NCBI RefSeq assembly: GCF_014636175.1
Contig: NZ_BMDW01000016.1
Coordinates: 1-64,000, forward strand
Source: Sphingomonas psychrolutea
GTDB taxonomy: Bacteria; Pseudomonadota; Alphaproteobacteria; Sphingomonadales; Sphingomonadaceae
DNA: 64,000 nt
Direction: 5' to 3'
In this document: one piece after another, positions 44,524-54,669 of the stretch
How positions within the stretch are numbered: position 1 is the first letter of the stretch
Layout: each line of letters begins with the position of its first letter
Notes under the pieces: generated by a model
The model's input: only the letters and a program-made list of their open reading frames with translations
Told to the model about the DNA's origin: nothing
Database searches by the model: none
Made by a program: the position numbers and the translations under genes

Positions 44524-46416
44524 TTACTGTACCACCGGCAACGCCACGAAACTCGCATCCGCGCCGCTCACCACGATCTTCTGCGTCGCCTTCACATAAT
44601 CGCCGGGCTTCGCGAAGAAAATGTTCGGCACGAAGCTCTGCGGGTTGCGGTCGTAAAGCGGGAACCAGCTCGACTGGACTTGCACCATGATGCGGTGGCC
44701 CGGCAGGAAGACATGGTCCGACGCGGGCAATGCGAATTCATATTTCAGCGGCACGTTCGCGGCGATCGGCTTGGGGTTGCCGAGTCCTTCGCGATAGCGG
44801 CCGCGGAAAATGTCCATCGCGACGGCCAGCTGATAGCCGCCCATCGCACGGTCGCCGGGCACCTGATCAGGATAAACGTCGATCAGCTTGACCACCCAAT
44901 CGCTGTCGGTGCCGCTGGTCGAGGCGGTGAGATGGACGACCGGAACCCCCGCAATCTTGACCGGGGCGGTCAGCACCGCGCCGGTGAAGCTCAACACGTC
45001 GGGCCGCGAGGAGACCGGGCGCTGGTCGCTGGTCAGCCAGCCGGTCCAGTGATCGCCGTCATATCCGATCGGCGCGACCGGGCGCGGCACGAAGGTGACG
45101 GGCTTGGCCGGGTCCGACACGTAATCGACCGTCTGCACATCGCCCGGCGTGGCGTCGAAGCCAAGCTTCTCGCCGGGCTTCAGATAGAGCGGCGTCGTCG
45201 CCTCGGCGATCGGCCAACGGTCGCTGCGCCGCCATTCGTTGGTGCCGCTTTCGAACACCGTCACGGGCGCGACGTCCATCGGAATGCCCTTGAGATAATG
45301 CGCGAGGAAGGGGCTGAGCACCGTGCGCCGCCACGTCTTGCCGGTATCCTGATCCCATTTCACCGGCCCGAGGTTGCTCGCAGCACCGATTTCCTGCCCG
45401 TGATACCATGGCCCCATCGACAGATAGACCATGTCCCCGCCCGCATCCTTGGATTTCAGCGCGCGGTACACGGCGGTCGCGCCGTAAATATCCTTCTGGT
45501 CCCATTGCGAGGCGACCAGCATCGTTGGCACCTTGAGCGGTTGCTTGGCGAGCACCGTGTCCATCGCTTGCTCCGCCCAAAAGCTGTCATAGGCCGGATG
45601 CGCGACGATCTTGTTCCAGAAGCCGATCTGCTCGAGCCCGTGCGCCTTGCCGATCGCACCGGCCGACCCGCCGTTGAGGTAAAGGTCGTAATCGTCAGCA
45701 TAGGACGAGATCCAGGGAGAGGAATTGTCCTTGGTCGCGACCTGCTCCCACACATAGGGCATATTGGTCTGACGGAAGGCGCCGTTGTGGAACCAGTCGT
45801 CGCCGCGCCAGCCATCGACCATCGGGTTCATCGGCACCGCGACCTTGAGCGCGGGATGCGGGTTGATCAGCGCCATCAGCGGCAGGAAGCCGTCATAGGA
45901 AATGCCGAGGATGCCGACCTTGCCGTTCGATTCGGGCAAATGCTTCACCAGCCAGTCGATCGTATCGTACGTGTCGGTCGAATCGTCGGTCTTGGTCGGG
46001 TTCCACTTGGTCCCCGCTTGCGCCGGGTTCATCATATAGATGCCCTGCGAGCCATATTTGCCGCGCACGTCCTGCACGACCCGGATATAGCCGCCGCCCA
46101 CCACGACATCGGGCGCGCTGTCATAACCGTCGAGCACCGCGCCGAGATCGCCGCTTTTCTGCAAGGAAGTCAGGCCATCGGCATTGTACGGCGTACGCGT
46201 CATCAGGATGCCGGCATCCTTCGCGCCCTTCGGCACGAGAATGACGGTGTGCAGTTTCACCCCGTCACGCATCGCGATTTCGACGATCCGCCGTTCGAAA
46301 TTGAACCCCTCGGTCGAGAGCACCGGCTTGGCCGGGCGTTCGTCATAGCTTTGCGCATGCGCGGCGAGGGGAAGGAGCGCGAGAACTGCCGCGCCGATGA
46401 GCCATCTAACCAACAT
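44524..46416 (-). CDS. CocE/NonD-family secreted hydrolase
   Basis: 630 residues with a signal peptide (IGAAVLALLPLAAHAQS). An alpha/beta hydrolase N-terminal part has the nucleophile in GILGISYDGFL (G-x-S-x-D) and nearby VVQDVRGKYGSQG. The C-terminal domain (HLTASTSGTDSDWVVKLIDV, HRIMVQVQSSWFPLYDRNPQ) is the jelly-roll of X-Pro dipeptidyl-peptidase-like enzymes. It is an acyl or peptide hydrolase in the periplasm or medium, substrate unknown. Confidence 0.92.
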   Translation of the reverse strand: MLVRWLIGAAVLALLPLAAHAQSYDERPAKPVLSTEGFNFERRIVEIAMRDGVKLHTVILVPKGAKDAGILMTRTPYNADGLTSLQKSGDLGAVLDGYDSAPDVVVGGGYIRVVQDVRGKYGSQGIYMMNPAQAGTKWNPTKTDDSTDTYDTIDWLVKHLPESNGKVGILGISYDGFLPLMALINPHPALKVAVPMNPMVDGWRGDDWFHNGAFRQTNMPYVWEQVATKDNSSPWISSYADDYDLYLNGGSAGAIGKAHGLEQIGFWNKIVAHPAYDSFWAEQAMDTVLAKQPLKVPTMLVASQWDQKDIYGATAVYRALKSKDAGGDMVYLSMGPWYHGQEIGAASNLGPVKWDQDTGKTWRRTVLSPFLAHYLKGIPMDVAPVTVFESGTNEWRRSDRWPIAEATTPLYLKPGEKLGFDATPGDVQTVDYVSDPAKPVTFVPRPVAPIGYDGDHWTGWLTSDQRPVSSRPDVLSFTGAVLTAPVKIAGVPVVHLTASTSGTDSDWVVKLIDVYPDQVPGDRAMGGYQLAVAMDIFRGRYREGLGNPKPIAANVPLKYEFALPASDHVFLPGHRIMVQVQSSWFPLYDRNPQSFVPNIFFAKPGDYVKATQKIVVSGADASFVALPVVQ

Positions 46417-46430
46417 CGCAATCCCCCATC

Positions 46431-46523
46431 GTCACCCCGGGCTTGTCCCGGGGTCCACCGGGCACGAACCCGACCGGTCAAACTGTGCGGCACGGTGGAC
46501 CCCGGCACAAGGCCGGGGTGACG
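46431..46523. repeat. Palindromic intergenic repeat (family A) upstream of the CocE/NonD gene
   Basis: GTCACCCCGGGCTTGTCCCG at the left and ACCCCGGCACAAGGCCGGGG at the right, followed by TGAC, with a central GTGCGGCACGGTGGACC block also found in 34713-34806. Confidence 0.85.
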
Positions 46524-46532
46524 GCGTTGGAA

Positions 46533-46570
46533 TAAAAAAGGCCCACGCTCCCCCCCGGGGAGCGCGGGCC
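46533..46570 (-). terminator. Intrinsic terminator after the small beta-rich protein gene
   Basis: On the minus strand a 14-bp GC stem (46570-46557 with 46553-46540, GGCCCGCGCTCCCC) is followed by TTTTTTATT. It lies about 25 bp past the stop at 46596. Confidence 0.9.
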
Positions 46571-46595
46571 GTCTTACCCTTTCGGATCGTCAGCT

Positions 46596-46895
46596 TTACG
46601 CGCGCGTGCCCGTCATCGGGAAGCTGCCGAATGCACCTGCGCCGACCGAACCGGTCAGCGTGTCGCCATCGGCCGTTGCCTGGCAGGTCAGCGTCATCGG
46701 CATCGGCACGACGATCGACATCGACCATTTGATCGTCTCACCCTCAACGATGCCGTCGGTGATCTGCGCCGTGCCCTGGTCGCCTGCCTGGCTTCCGGTC
46801 CAGCTAGCGCCGTCAGTCTTGACCGTCAGAACCGCCTTCTGGTCGCCCAGCGGCGACTTGACGACCGTGTTCCATGTTCCGTCGATTGCAGCCAT
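46596..46895 (-). CDS. Small beta-rich protein of unknown function
   Basis: 99 residues, no signal peptide. Alternating short strands (GTWNTVVKSPLGDQKAVLTV, ASWTGSQ, IKWSMSIVV, MTLTCQATADGDTLTGSV) end in FPMTGTR, which looks like a small antiparallel barrel. I recall similar orphan proteins in sphingomonads, but no named function. It has its own strong terminator and lies 23 bp after the M16 gene, so it may be co-transcribed with it. Confidence 0.72.
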   Translation of the reverse strand: MAAIDGTWNTVVKSPLGDQKAVLTVKTDGASWTGSQAGDQGTAQITDGIVEGETIKWSMSIVVPMPMTLTCQATADGDTLTGSVGAGAFGSFPMTGTRA

Positions 46896-46918
46896 TGTCT
46901 CTCTCCTGACTCGAATCT

Positions 46919-49744
46919 TCAGCGCACATCCGCGACGGATGCGGCGCTCACCACCTCAACCGGCAACCCAATACTGTCAAGCTGGGTGCGGACCTTCGAA
47001 GCATCCCCAACCACGATCCAGATGAACTTCGCTGGGTCGATTGCCGCGCGTGCCGCAGCGTCAAGCTGGACGACGCTCAGCGCACGATATTTTTGCGGGA
47101 GCGACGCGTAATAGTCGTCGGGGCGGTTGTAGAGATCGTTCTGCTGCATCGCGCCGAGCACCGCGCCCGAGGTTTCGAAATTGCCCGGCAGCGATCGGAT
47201 CGCGTCGCTGACCGTGCTGTCGAATTCATCCTTGGTCACGCCATTGGTGGTCAGGAACGCTTTCACGTCGGCCTGCAGCGCTTTGATCGAATCGCCGGTC
47301 TTGTCGGCCTGCACCCCCGCGCCGATAATATAAGGCGTTTGAAATTGCCCGCGGCGGAAGCTGCCGCTGACGCCGTACGACCAATGCTTGGCTTCGCGCA
47401 AATCCATGTTGAGCCGCGCGGTAAAGTCGCCGCCGAGCGTATCGTTGGCGGCAAGCAAAGGAAGCAAGTCGTCGGTGCCGACCAGCGACGTGGGCGCGGC
47501 GCCGATAAGGAACGACTGCGGCGAATCGGGCCGGTCGACCAACACGATCTTTGGCGCGGCGGGCGTGGCGGCTGCGCTGAAATCCTTGGTTCCGGCCGCC
47601 CCGGTCGGTGACCAGTCCCCGAAGCGCGTATCGAGCATCGCTTTGACCTCGGCCAGCGGACGATCGCTGACCACGAAAATCTTCGCCTTGTCGGGGCGGA
47701 GCCAGGCTTGCTGGAACGCGATCAGATCATCGCGTGTCAGTTGTGCAACCGCCTTGGCATCGCCACTACCGATCCCCTTCGCATAAGGCGAAGCAGCACC
47801 GTAGACGAGCTTGGGCAAGACGCGCTGCGCCAGACCCTGCGGGCTGGTCAGTTCGGACGCAATCCGCGCTGCCTGCTGATTTTTGAGGCGCGCGACTTCG
47901 GCCGGATCGAATTTGGGGTGACGGACGATATCGGCGAACAGTTCGAGCGACGCCGCCAGATTGGCGCTCGGCGTGGTCACGCCCACGCCGGTGCGGTCCA
48001 GCCCCGACCCGCTGTTGATGCTCGCGCCCAGCCGCTCCTTGGCCTCGGCGATCGCGATCGAATCGCGCGACGTCGTGCCTTCGTCGAGCATGTCGAGCGT
48101 GAGCTGTTGCGTGCCCAGCTTGCCCGGCACGTCGGCGGCGACCCCGGCGTCGAAGACGATCGCTGCCTGCGTGATCGGCACGGCGTTGCGATAGGCATAG
48201 ACCAGCTCGATCCCGTTTTTGAGCCGTGCGCGTTCGATCTTGGGAAAGACCAGCTCGGAAATCGTGCCGACTGCAGGCAGCGCGCCGCGCGTGCCCTTCA
48301 CTGCCGGTTCTGCTGCCGTCACCACCTTGGCGGGCGGGGTCGATTCGACATAAGCGTCGCGCGCGCCGGGGACGACGGTCAGCGCATAGACCGGGCGCGT
48401 CAGCCATTTCGCCGATGCCGCCTTCACTTGCGCGGGCGTTTCTGCTGCAAGGGTGGCGAGCTGTTTCTTGTAAAAGCCGGGATCGTTCGAATAAAGCGCG
48501 CCCTCGGCGAGCGCGACCGCCTTGCCACCGAACCCGCCAACCGATTCGAGCCCGGCGATCGTGCGCGAAATGGTCGACGTGGTGGAGCGCTGCACTTCGT
48601 CAGCGGTCGGGCCGTTCGCGATCAGATCGGCGATGATCTCGTCGAGCCGCTTGGCGACCAGCGCCGGATCAACGCCGGGGCGCACATCGGCAAACACCGA
48701 AAACATTCCGACTTGCGAGAAGGATTCATTATTGGCGCTCACGCGCACGGCGAGCTTTTCCTTACGCACCAGTGCATTGTCGAGGCGACTGCTCGACAAG
48801 CCGCCAAGCACGCCAGCCGCAACATCGAGCGCGACCGAATCCGGGTCGTTGAGACCGGGCACCGCCCACATCCGGTAAATGCGCGTGTTCGAAACACGGT
48901 CCTTGATCGTCTCGGCCTTGGGCGCGGGAAGATCGGGCACTTTGGCGGCAGGGAGGACACTTTCAGGGCCCTTGGGAATGCCGCCGAAATATTTGGTGAC
49001 AAGCGTCTTTGCCGTCGCGGTATCGATATCGCCCGACAAAACGAGCACCGCATTGTTCGGGCCGTAATGGCCGCGGAACCAGTTCTTCACATCCTCGACG
49101 CTCGCCGAATCTAGATCGGCCATCGACCCGATCGTGGTGTGGCCGTAGGGATGCGTCGCCGGGAACAGAGTCTCGATCTGCTTATATTCGACCAGGCCAA
49201 ATGGCTGATTGTCGCCCTGGCGCTTTTCGTTCTGCACGACGCCGCGCTGTTCATCGACGACGGCGGGCGTGATCGCGCCGAGCAAATAGCCCATGCGGTC
49301 GCTTTCAAGGAACAGCGTCCGCTCGATCGCCGCGGACGGCACCGTCTCGAAATAATTGGTGCGGTCGAAATAGGTCGTGCCGTTAAGGTCGGTCGCGCCG
49401 ATCTGCTTGGTGTAGGTGAAGTAATCGCCCGGCGCATTCTCGCTGCCGTTGAACATCAGATGCTCGAACAGATGCGCAAAGCCGGTTTTGCCCTTGGGTT
49501 CGAACTTCGAACCAACATTATACCAAACCGACACCGCGACGACGGGGGCCTTGCGATCGGTGTTGACGATGACGCGGAGACCATTGGCGAGGGTGAATTC
49601 GCTATAAGGAATATCGACCTGTTTCACCAGCGTCGCGACCGGCACCGGCTTCGGCGCGGGCGCGGGCGCGGCGGTCTGTGCGAAAGCGGGCATGGCAAGC
49701 GTCGCCAAAGCAACGCCCGAGAGCGCGAACAGCTTTACGGTCAT
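46919..49744 (-). CDS. M16-family zinc metallopeptidase (two-domain)
   Basis: 941 residues with a signal peptide (cleavage near MPAFAQ). The first M16 domain has the inverted zinc motif HLFEHLMFNG (H-x-x-E-H) and the downstream Glu in VVQNEKRQGDN. A second M16-like domain from about residue 500 lacks the zinc motif, as is normal for the partner half. Periplasmic peptidase, expected to degrade unfolded peptides in a closed chamber. Substrate unknown. Confidence 0.94.
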   Translation of the reverse strand: MTVKLFALSGVALATLAMPAFAQTAAPAPAPKPVPVATLVKQVDIPYSEFTLANGLRVIVNTDRKAPVVAVSVWYNVGSKFEPKGKTGFAHLFEHLMFNGSENAPGDYFTYTKQIGATDLNGTTYFDRTNYFETVPSAAIERTLFLESDRMGYLLGAITPAVVDEQRGVVQNEKRQGDNQPFGLVEYKQIETLFPATHPYGHTTIGSMADLDSASVEDVKNWFRGHYGPNNAVLVLSGDIDTATAKTLVTKYFGGIPKGPESVLPAAKVPDLPAPKAETIKDRVSNTRIYRMWAVPGLNDPDSVALDVAAGVLGGLSSSRLDNALVRKEKLAVRVSANNESFSQVGMFSVFADVRPGVDPALVAKRLDEIIADLIANGPTADEVQRSTTSTISRTIAGLESVGGFGGKAVALAEGALYSNDPGFYKKQLATLAAETPAQVKAASAKWLTRPVYALTVVPGARDAYVESTPPAKVVTAAEPAVKGTRGALPAVGTISELVFPKIERARLKNGIELVYAYRNAVPITQAAIVFDAGVAADVPGKLGTQQLTLDMLDEGTTSRDSIAIAEAKERLGASINSGSGLDRTGVGVTTPSANLAASLELFADIVRHPKFDPAEVARLKNQQAARIASELTSPQGLAQRVLPKLVYGAASPYAKGIGSGDAKAVAQLTRDDLIAFQQAWLRPDKAKIFVVSDRPLAEVKAMLDTRFGDWSPTGAAGTKDFSAAATPAAPKIVLVDRPDSPQSFLIGAAPTSLVGTDDLLPLLAANDTLGGDFTARLNMDLREAKHWSYGVSGSFRRGQFQTPYIIGAGVQADKTGDSIKALQADVKAFLTTNGVTKDEFDSTVSDAIRSLPGNFETSGAVLGAMQQNDLYNRPDDYYASLPQKYRALSVVQLDAAARAAIDPAKFIWIVVGDASKVRTQLDSIGLPVEVVSAASVADVR

Positions 49745-49837
49745 GTGGGCATCCTCTTGGGAAGGCGGTTAGAAAACGGACTGTGCTGGCGGAGTATAGC
49801 GGGGCGTGTGGCGGAGGCAATCGGGGCAAATCTTATT

Positions 49838-49860
49838 CCTCCCCCGCGCAGCGGGGGAGG
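49838..49860 (-). terminator. Hairpin after the acylase gene
   Basis: CCTCCCCCGC-GCA-GCGGGGGAGG, a 10-bp perfect stem 3 bp past the acylase stop. On the minus strand it is followed by AATAAGATTTG, a weak U-rich tail, so termination is plausible but not certain. It resembles a core piece of the family B repeats. Confidence 0.5.
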
Positions 49861-49863
49861 ATT

Positions 49864-52032
49864 TTAAGGCCGATACACCCGCTCGACATTCCGCCGCAGA
49901 TCCTCGCGCCAGAAGTGCACCGGCTTGGTCTTGTGCGCGACGAACAACGCCGCCTGATCGCTATAATGCGGTGATCCCGGCCGCGTCGTCGCCGCGCCGT
50001 ACGGCTGGACCGAGCGTGACGCGACGCGGCCTTTTTTGTCCCATTCCATAAACATGATGAAGCTGTCGCCGTGATTGACGACCAGTCGCCCGTCATCCGC
50101 CTCGGTCCAGGTCGAGGCGGCGCGCAGCACGTCGGGCGCGCCGTCGAGCGGGAGATCCACCCCATTTTTGTCCGGGGCGCCGTGCCGCAGCCTGAGCACA
50201 GTGCCGAGCGGCGGATCGAGCGTGCCGAAATGCGTCTGCAGATACGCCGCCGCCTTCGCCAGCGCATCGCGCGGATCGAGTTCGGGTCGGCGCTGATAAT
50301 GCCATTTCTGGCCGGTCCGCAGCAGGATCGCGGCGAGCGCTTGCCCGCCATGCTTGCCGTCGAAATCCCAGTTCCAGGCTCTTAGCAACGCCACCGCCTT
50401 GGTCAGTTGCACATCGCCTTTGGGGTCGATCGCAGCGACATCATTATACCAGCGCGCCGCCCAACTCAGCCGGCTGACGCCGGTATCGAATTTGATCCGG
50501 TCGAGATCGGCCGCCGAGATTGACGGGTGCTGCCCCATCAACTCGACCGCACGCGTGCCGCGATTGGTGGTGTCGGTCTCGATCCCGAGCAGCGGCGAAT
50601 AGTCCGCCGGTTTGAGTTCCGAGCCTGCCCCTGCCGCCTGGAACGGCGTGTTGTTGGCGTTGACGAGATAGCCCGAGGCTGGATTCACGTTCTTGGGAAC
50701 TTGCGCAAACGGCACCGTCCCCGCCATCAGATCGCGCGACGTGTCGCCCGGCAGGACATGCTTGTAATCAAACCCCGGCTTCCGGTTGGGGAAACTCGCA
50801 TTATAGACATAGGCGATGTTGCCCTGCGCATCGCCGTAGAGGAAATTGGTCGCAGGCACGCCCTGGATCGCCAGCGCTTTCTGCCATTCGGCGAAGGCGC
50901 GCGCGCGCGTCAGGCGGTAATATTCCTCGACCATGCGGAGCTGATCCGCCCCGGCGTAGCGGATCGCGAACGCCCCGCTTTTGTTGACCACCACCGGCCC
51001 CTGCACCGCGCGATACGCCATTTTGGGGATCGGCAACACGAACGGCCCGAACGCGACCTTGAGCCACACGCGCTGCGTCTGCAGCGGCAGCCACTTCCCG
51101 TCGAAGCGGTATTGCGTGCCATCGGCATTGGTCACGAGCTTGTAGACATCGGTCAAATCGGGTCGGTTGACCGTATTGGTCCAGCCCAGCGTCTCATTAT
51201 GCCCCAGCACCGGGAACGGCACGCCGGGAAAGGTCGCACCCGAAAAGTGCCAGCCGGTGCCCGATTGCACGCTCAGTTCGTACCAGGCGACCGGGCCTTG
51301 CCATGGCTGATGCGAATTCGAAACGACGCGCGTGAAACCATCGGCCGAGCGCTTCGGCGCGACGACGAACGCGTTGGAGCCATTAGGCATCGCCTCACCC
51401 GTGGCGGGCAGCGCGGTCGGATCGGGGCTGTCGGGCACCGCGCCCGCATCCTCGCGCGGCAGCGGCTTGTCGCCGGTCAGCGCGCCCAAAGTCTGGTCGA
51501 GCCCGAAAAAGAAGGGCGTCCGTAGGACAAAGCCGGTGGCGATATCCTCGCCATTGGCGGGGAACAGTTTCGACAGCCGCACCTCGCCTGGATGACGGCG
51601 GGCATAGGCGTTGAGGCCGCTGGCATAGGCATCGAGTAAAGCACGGACGTCGGCAGGTTGCTTGTCATAATCGCGGTGCGCGGTCTCGCGCGCGCCGAGC
51701 AAGGCGAGCGTGTAATCGACCTTGGCCCCGTCGGCTCCAGACATCGCGCCCAAGCGCCCGCGCGCCATCGCGACCGCCTCTTGCAGCGTCGCGAAATCAT
51801 CCTCGGCATGGGCATAGGCCACGCCGTAGGCGACATCGGGATCGGTCTTGCCGAAGATGTGCGGCACGCCGTAGCCATCGCGCGCGATGACGCTGTTATA
51901 GATATGGGCCGGAGGCGGAGTGACCGCGCTCGCCGCCAGCGGCTCCCACACCGCAAGGCCGATCGCGGCCAGCGCCACGACCAGCGCCAACCCAGCTATT
52001 CCACGCCCAAACCAGCCCCGCATCCACCCCAA
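49864..52032 (-). CDS. Penicillin acylase-family (S45) N-terminal nucleophile hydrolase
   Basis: 722 residues. An N-terminal membrane or signal segment (GIAGLALVVALAAIGLAVW) precedes the alpha part; the likely autocleavage site is before Ser in MPNGSNAFVVAP, which would become the catalytic N-terminal serine of the beta chain. Family stretches SNSHQPWQGPVAWYELSVQ, HNETLGWTNTVNRPD and YLVNANNTPFQAAG follow. Members include penicillin G, cephalosporin and acyl-homoserine-lactone acylases; which substrate applies cannot be read from the sequence. Confidence 0.92.
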   Translation of the reverse strand: MGWMRGWFGRGIAGLALVVALAAIGLAVWEPLAASAVTPPPAHIYNSVIARDGYGVPHIFGKTDPDVAYGVAYAHAEDDFATLQEAVAMARGRLGAMSGADGAKVDYTLALLGARETAHRDYDKQPADVRALLDAYASGLNAYARRHPGEVRLSKLFPANGEDIATGFVLRTPFFFGLDQTLGALTGDKPLPREDAGAVPDSPDPTALPATGEAMPNGSNAFVVAPKRSADGFTRVVSNSHQPWQGPVAWYELSVQSGTGWHFSGATFPGVPFPVLGHNETLGWTNTVNRPDLTDVYKLVTNADGTQYRFDGKWLPLQTQRVWLKVAFGPFVLPIPKMAYRAVQGPVVVNKSGAFAIRYAGADQLRMVEEYYRLTRARAFAEWQKALAIQGVPATNFLYGDAQGNIAYVYNASFPNRKPGFDYKHVLPGDTSRDLMAGTVPFAQVPKNVNPASGYLVNANNTPFQAAGAGSELKPADYSPLLGIETDTTNRGTRAVELMGQHPSISAADLDRIKFDTGVSRLSWAARWYNDVAAIDPKGDVQLTKAVALLRAWNWDFDGKHGGQALAAILLRTGQKWHYQRRPELDPRDALAKAAAYLQTHFGTLDPPLGTVLRLRHGAPDKNGVDLPLDGAPDVLRAASTWTEADDGRLVVNHGDSFIMFMEWDKKGRVASRSVQPYGAATTRPGSPHYSDQAALFVAHKTKPVHFWREDLRRNVERVYRP

Positions 52033-52125
52033 CCTTTTATTGTTTGGCAGAGCTGTAGCGCGGGGCCGCGCGGTGTGCGAGCGGCTTGTGACGGTGCCAC
52101 CCCGACCGGGGGCACCGTCACCGGA

Positions 52126-54492
52126 TCAGAAGCCAGCCTTGAGCGTGACGAAGAACTGCGCCGGAGCACCCGCCAGCAACGTCTGATTGTCGCCGGCATA
52201 GCCAAAGCCGTTCGATCCGATCGTCGCGATATACTTCTTATCGAACAGATTGGTCGCATTGCCCTGAATTTCGAACTTGCGATCGGCGATCGTCACGTGC
52301 GCCCCGATCGTGGCATCGACGATCACGCGCCCCGGCACCGACTGGTCATTGGTGTAGGTGAAGTAGCGGCGGCTCATATAATTTCCGCCGATGCGCCCAA
52401 AGAACACCGAACCGGCATAGGTCAACTCGGCCTTGGCGAGGTTCTTCGGGCTGTCAACCGTGGTCTTGCCCTTGATCGCGATCGGCGTGCCGCCTGCGAC
52501 CGGCACATCGTTGCGGTACGTCGAGTCGTTATAGGCGTAAGATGCGAAGATCCCGAAGCCGTATGGCAGCTTCACTTCGGCCGCCGCTTCGAGCCCGTAG
52601 GAGCGGACCGAGCCGACATTGGCGAGCGTCGCGAGATTGCCGACAATCCCGGCACCAACCGTGGTGCCGAGGATGCGGTTGCTGAAGTCGACATAATAAC
52701 CGACGAGCGAACCGTTGAAGCGACCGCTCTTGAAGCGCGCACCACCTTCGAACGTGTCCGACTGCTCGGGCTTCAGCTTGTTGGTCGAGATCAGCGCGTT
52801 GAACCCATTCTGACCGGTCGAGAACGGACCGTTGGTCCAGGCCGAGACGAAGGCACGCTTCGATTCGGTGAAGTCGGCGAAGAGCTCGGCCGAATTGCTC
52901 AGCTTATACGCAACGCCCGCATGCGGCTGGAACCAGTCGGTCGCGTCGATCGACCCGACCGCGGTATCACTCACAACGATCTGGCTGGCCTTGTTCTTGA
53001 CTTGGAAACCCTTCCAGCCAAGATCGACCGTCAACGCGCCGAACGTGAGCTTGTCCTGCACATAATATTGCAGCGTGTCAGTCGTGTACTTGCCATAGCG
53101 CTGCGTGAAGAAGGGGAGGTCCTGCAGTTGGAGCGCGCTGCGGGTCGGCACCGTCCGGCTGTCGAGCGCGTAGAAGCGCCGCGCTTGGCGGAAATCGTTG
53201 CGTTCGTACCAGCCGCCGACGGTCACATCACCGAACATGCCGAGATCGGTGCCGATCGATCCGAACACGCCCTTGCGGCGAATGTCATATTCGGTGGTGC
53301 GCACCGAAATTGGCACGCCCGAGGGTGAGGGAACATACGGCGTGAACCACGTGCCCTGGCCGTGGTTGGAATGGTAATAGGCCTTGAGTTCGCCGTGAAT
53401 CGCCGAACCCTTGCGCGTCTCGACGCCGAACGACGCGAGATAATCCTGCCGCAGACCCGAGGCGTCGAAATAGGAATCGTCGACCGTGCCCGTCGCACCG
53501 TAAGGAGCGGGATAGACTGTGCCCGCGGCAGGGTTGGTCGGGCGATTGCCGGTCACATCGGAGAAGCCATCGGCTCCAAGCGCGCCGGTCGTGTTATTGC
53601 GCGTGTCGATATTGTTAGCGACATCGGCGATCTGCACGGCGAGCGGGAAATTGTTCGAGACATTGTCATTGTTGAGGCCGAGGCGGCTGATCTGGTTGAG
53701 CGACAGATCCTGATAATCCTGCTCGCGCCGATCCGAGAAGTTGAACGTGCCGACCAAGCGGACCGCCGGCGACAAGGGTGCCGTGAATTTCGCATTGACC
53801 TGGTTCTGCTTTTGCTTGCCGAACCCCTTCCACTTGCCCGTGGTCAGATAGCCATAGGAGACATAGGCCGCCGGGCCATTGTCGCCCAACACGCCGGTGT
53901 CGAGCCGCAGGAACGTGCGATAGGTATCGTTGCTGCCATAGGTGCCGTTCGCCTGAACGCCGAATTTCGCGGTCGGATCGGACGAGCGGAATTCGATCGT
54001 GCCGCCAAGATTATTGGTCGCCTGCGTGCCGATCGCGCCCGCGCCTTGCGAGACGATCGTCTGGCCGACATTCTCCGAGGAGATCGCGCGGCTGATGTGG
54101 AGGCCGTTGGTGTTGCCATACGACCCGTCGCCGAGCGGGATACCGTCGAGCGTGAAGCCGATCTGATTCTGGTTGAAGCTGCGGATCGAAACGCGCTCCG
54201 ACCATTCATAGGCACCGAAGGCGTCGGCCGACTGGAAGTTGACGCTGGGGAGCTTGGCGATCGCCTTGAGCGGGCTGGTGCCCGGCGTCAGGATCGCAAT
54301 GTCGGCCTGGTCGAGTTGCTGCACTTGCCGCGTCTGGCCCTTGCCGACGATGATGATATCGCTGTCGGCCGTCTCGGCAACGGGCGCGGCGTCGGGAGCG
54401 GGAGCAGGCGGGGTCGGCAGATCGCGCGCCGAGGCGGCAAGCGGCCAGGACAAAGCGACGCCGGCAAGCAGGCAGAAGGCAGAACGGTGCAT
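52126..54492 (-). CDS. TonB-dependent receptor
   Basis: Outer-membrane transporter of 788 residues. Signal peptide ending LAASARD, a TonB-box-like DIIIVGKGQ near residue 43, a plug domain (LKAIAKLPSVNFQSADAF, GFTLDGIPLGDGSYG) and a 22-strand barrel ending in the aromatic FFVTLKAGF. The substrate is unknown; the acylase downstream (94 bp, same strand) may act on what it imports. No adjacent regulator. Confidence 0.93.
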   Translation of the reverse strand: MHRSAFCLLAGVALSWPLAASARDLPTPPAPAPDAAPVAETADSDIIIVGKGQTRQVQQLDQADIAILTPGTSPLKAIAKLPSVNFQSADAFGAYEWSERVSIRSFNQNQIGFTLDGIPLGDGSYGNTNGLHISRAISSENVGQTIVSQGAGAIGTQATNNLGGTIEFRSSDPTAKFGVQANGTYGSNDTYRTFLRLDTGVLGDNGPAAYVSYGYLTTGKWKGFGKQKQNQVNAKFTAPLSPAVRLVGTFNFSDRREQDYQDLSLNQISRLGLNNDNVSNNFPLAVQIADVANNIDTRNNTTGALGADGFSDVTGNRPTNPAAGTVYPAPYGATGTVDDSYFDASGLRQDYLASFGVETRKGSAIHGELKAYYHSNHGQGTWFTPYVPSPSGVPISVRTTEYDIRRKGVFGSIGTDLGMFGDVTVGGWYERNDFRQARRFYALDSRTVPTRSALQLQDLPFFTQRYGKYTTDTLQYYVQDKLTFGALTVDLGWKGFQVKNKASQIVVSDTAVGSIDATDWFQPHAGVAYKLSNSAELFADFTESKRAFVSAWTNGPFSTGQNGFNALISTNKLKPEQSDTFEGGARFKSGRFNGSLVGYYVDFSNRILGTTVGAGIVGNLATLANVGSVRSYGLEAAAEVKLPYGFGIFASYAYNDSTYRNDVPVAGGTPIAIKGKTTVDSPKNLAKAELTYAGSVFFGRIGGNYMSRRYFTYTNDQSVPGRVIVDATIGAHVTIADRKFEIQGNATNLFDKKYIATIGSNGFGYAGDNQTLLAGAPAQFFVTLKAGF

Positions 54493-54651
54493 GATATGAA
54501 CCCCATTTGTGGATGTGGCGACACCACTCCCTGTGTCCCGGCCCAGCGCCTACCGATGCTGCGTTGCAACAATGCGTAAAATCCGAGACTTACGGATGAT
54601 GGATTTGCGTCCGAAACATTACAGCGGGAATCGAACGCGTCCCGACCCTTG

Positions 54652-54669
54652 TGTTGCACATATGCAACA
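54652..54669. promoter_or_regulatory. TGTTGCA dyad in the clpB / TonB-receptor intergenic region
   Basis: TGTTGCA-CATA-TGCAACA, a 7-bp inverted repeat 37 bp before clpB. A related GTTGCAAC occurs at about 54563-54570 nearer the receptor start. It could be an operator for either divergent gene. No convincing heat-shock consensus (CTTGAA, then CYTAT) was seen for clpB. Confidence 0.35.
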
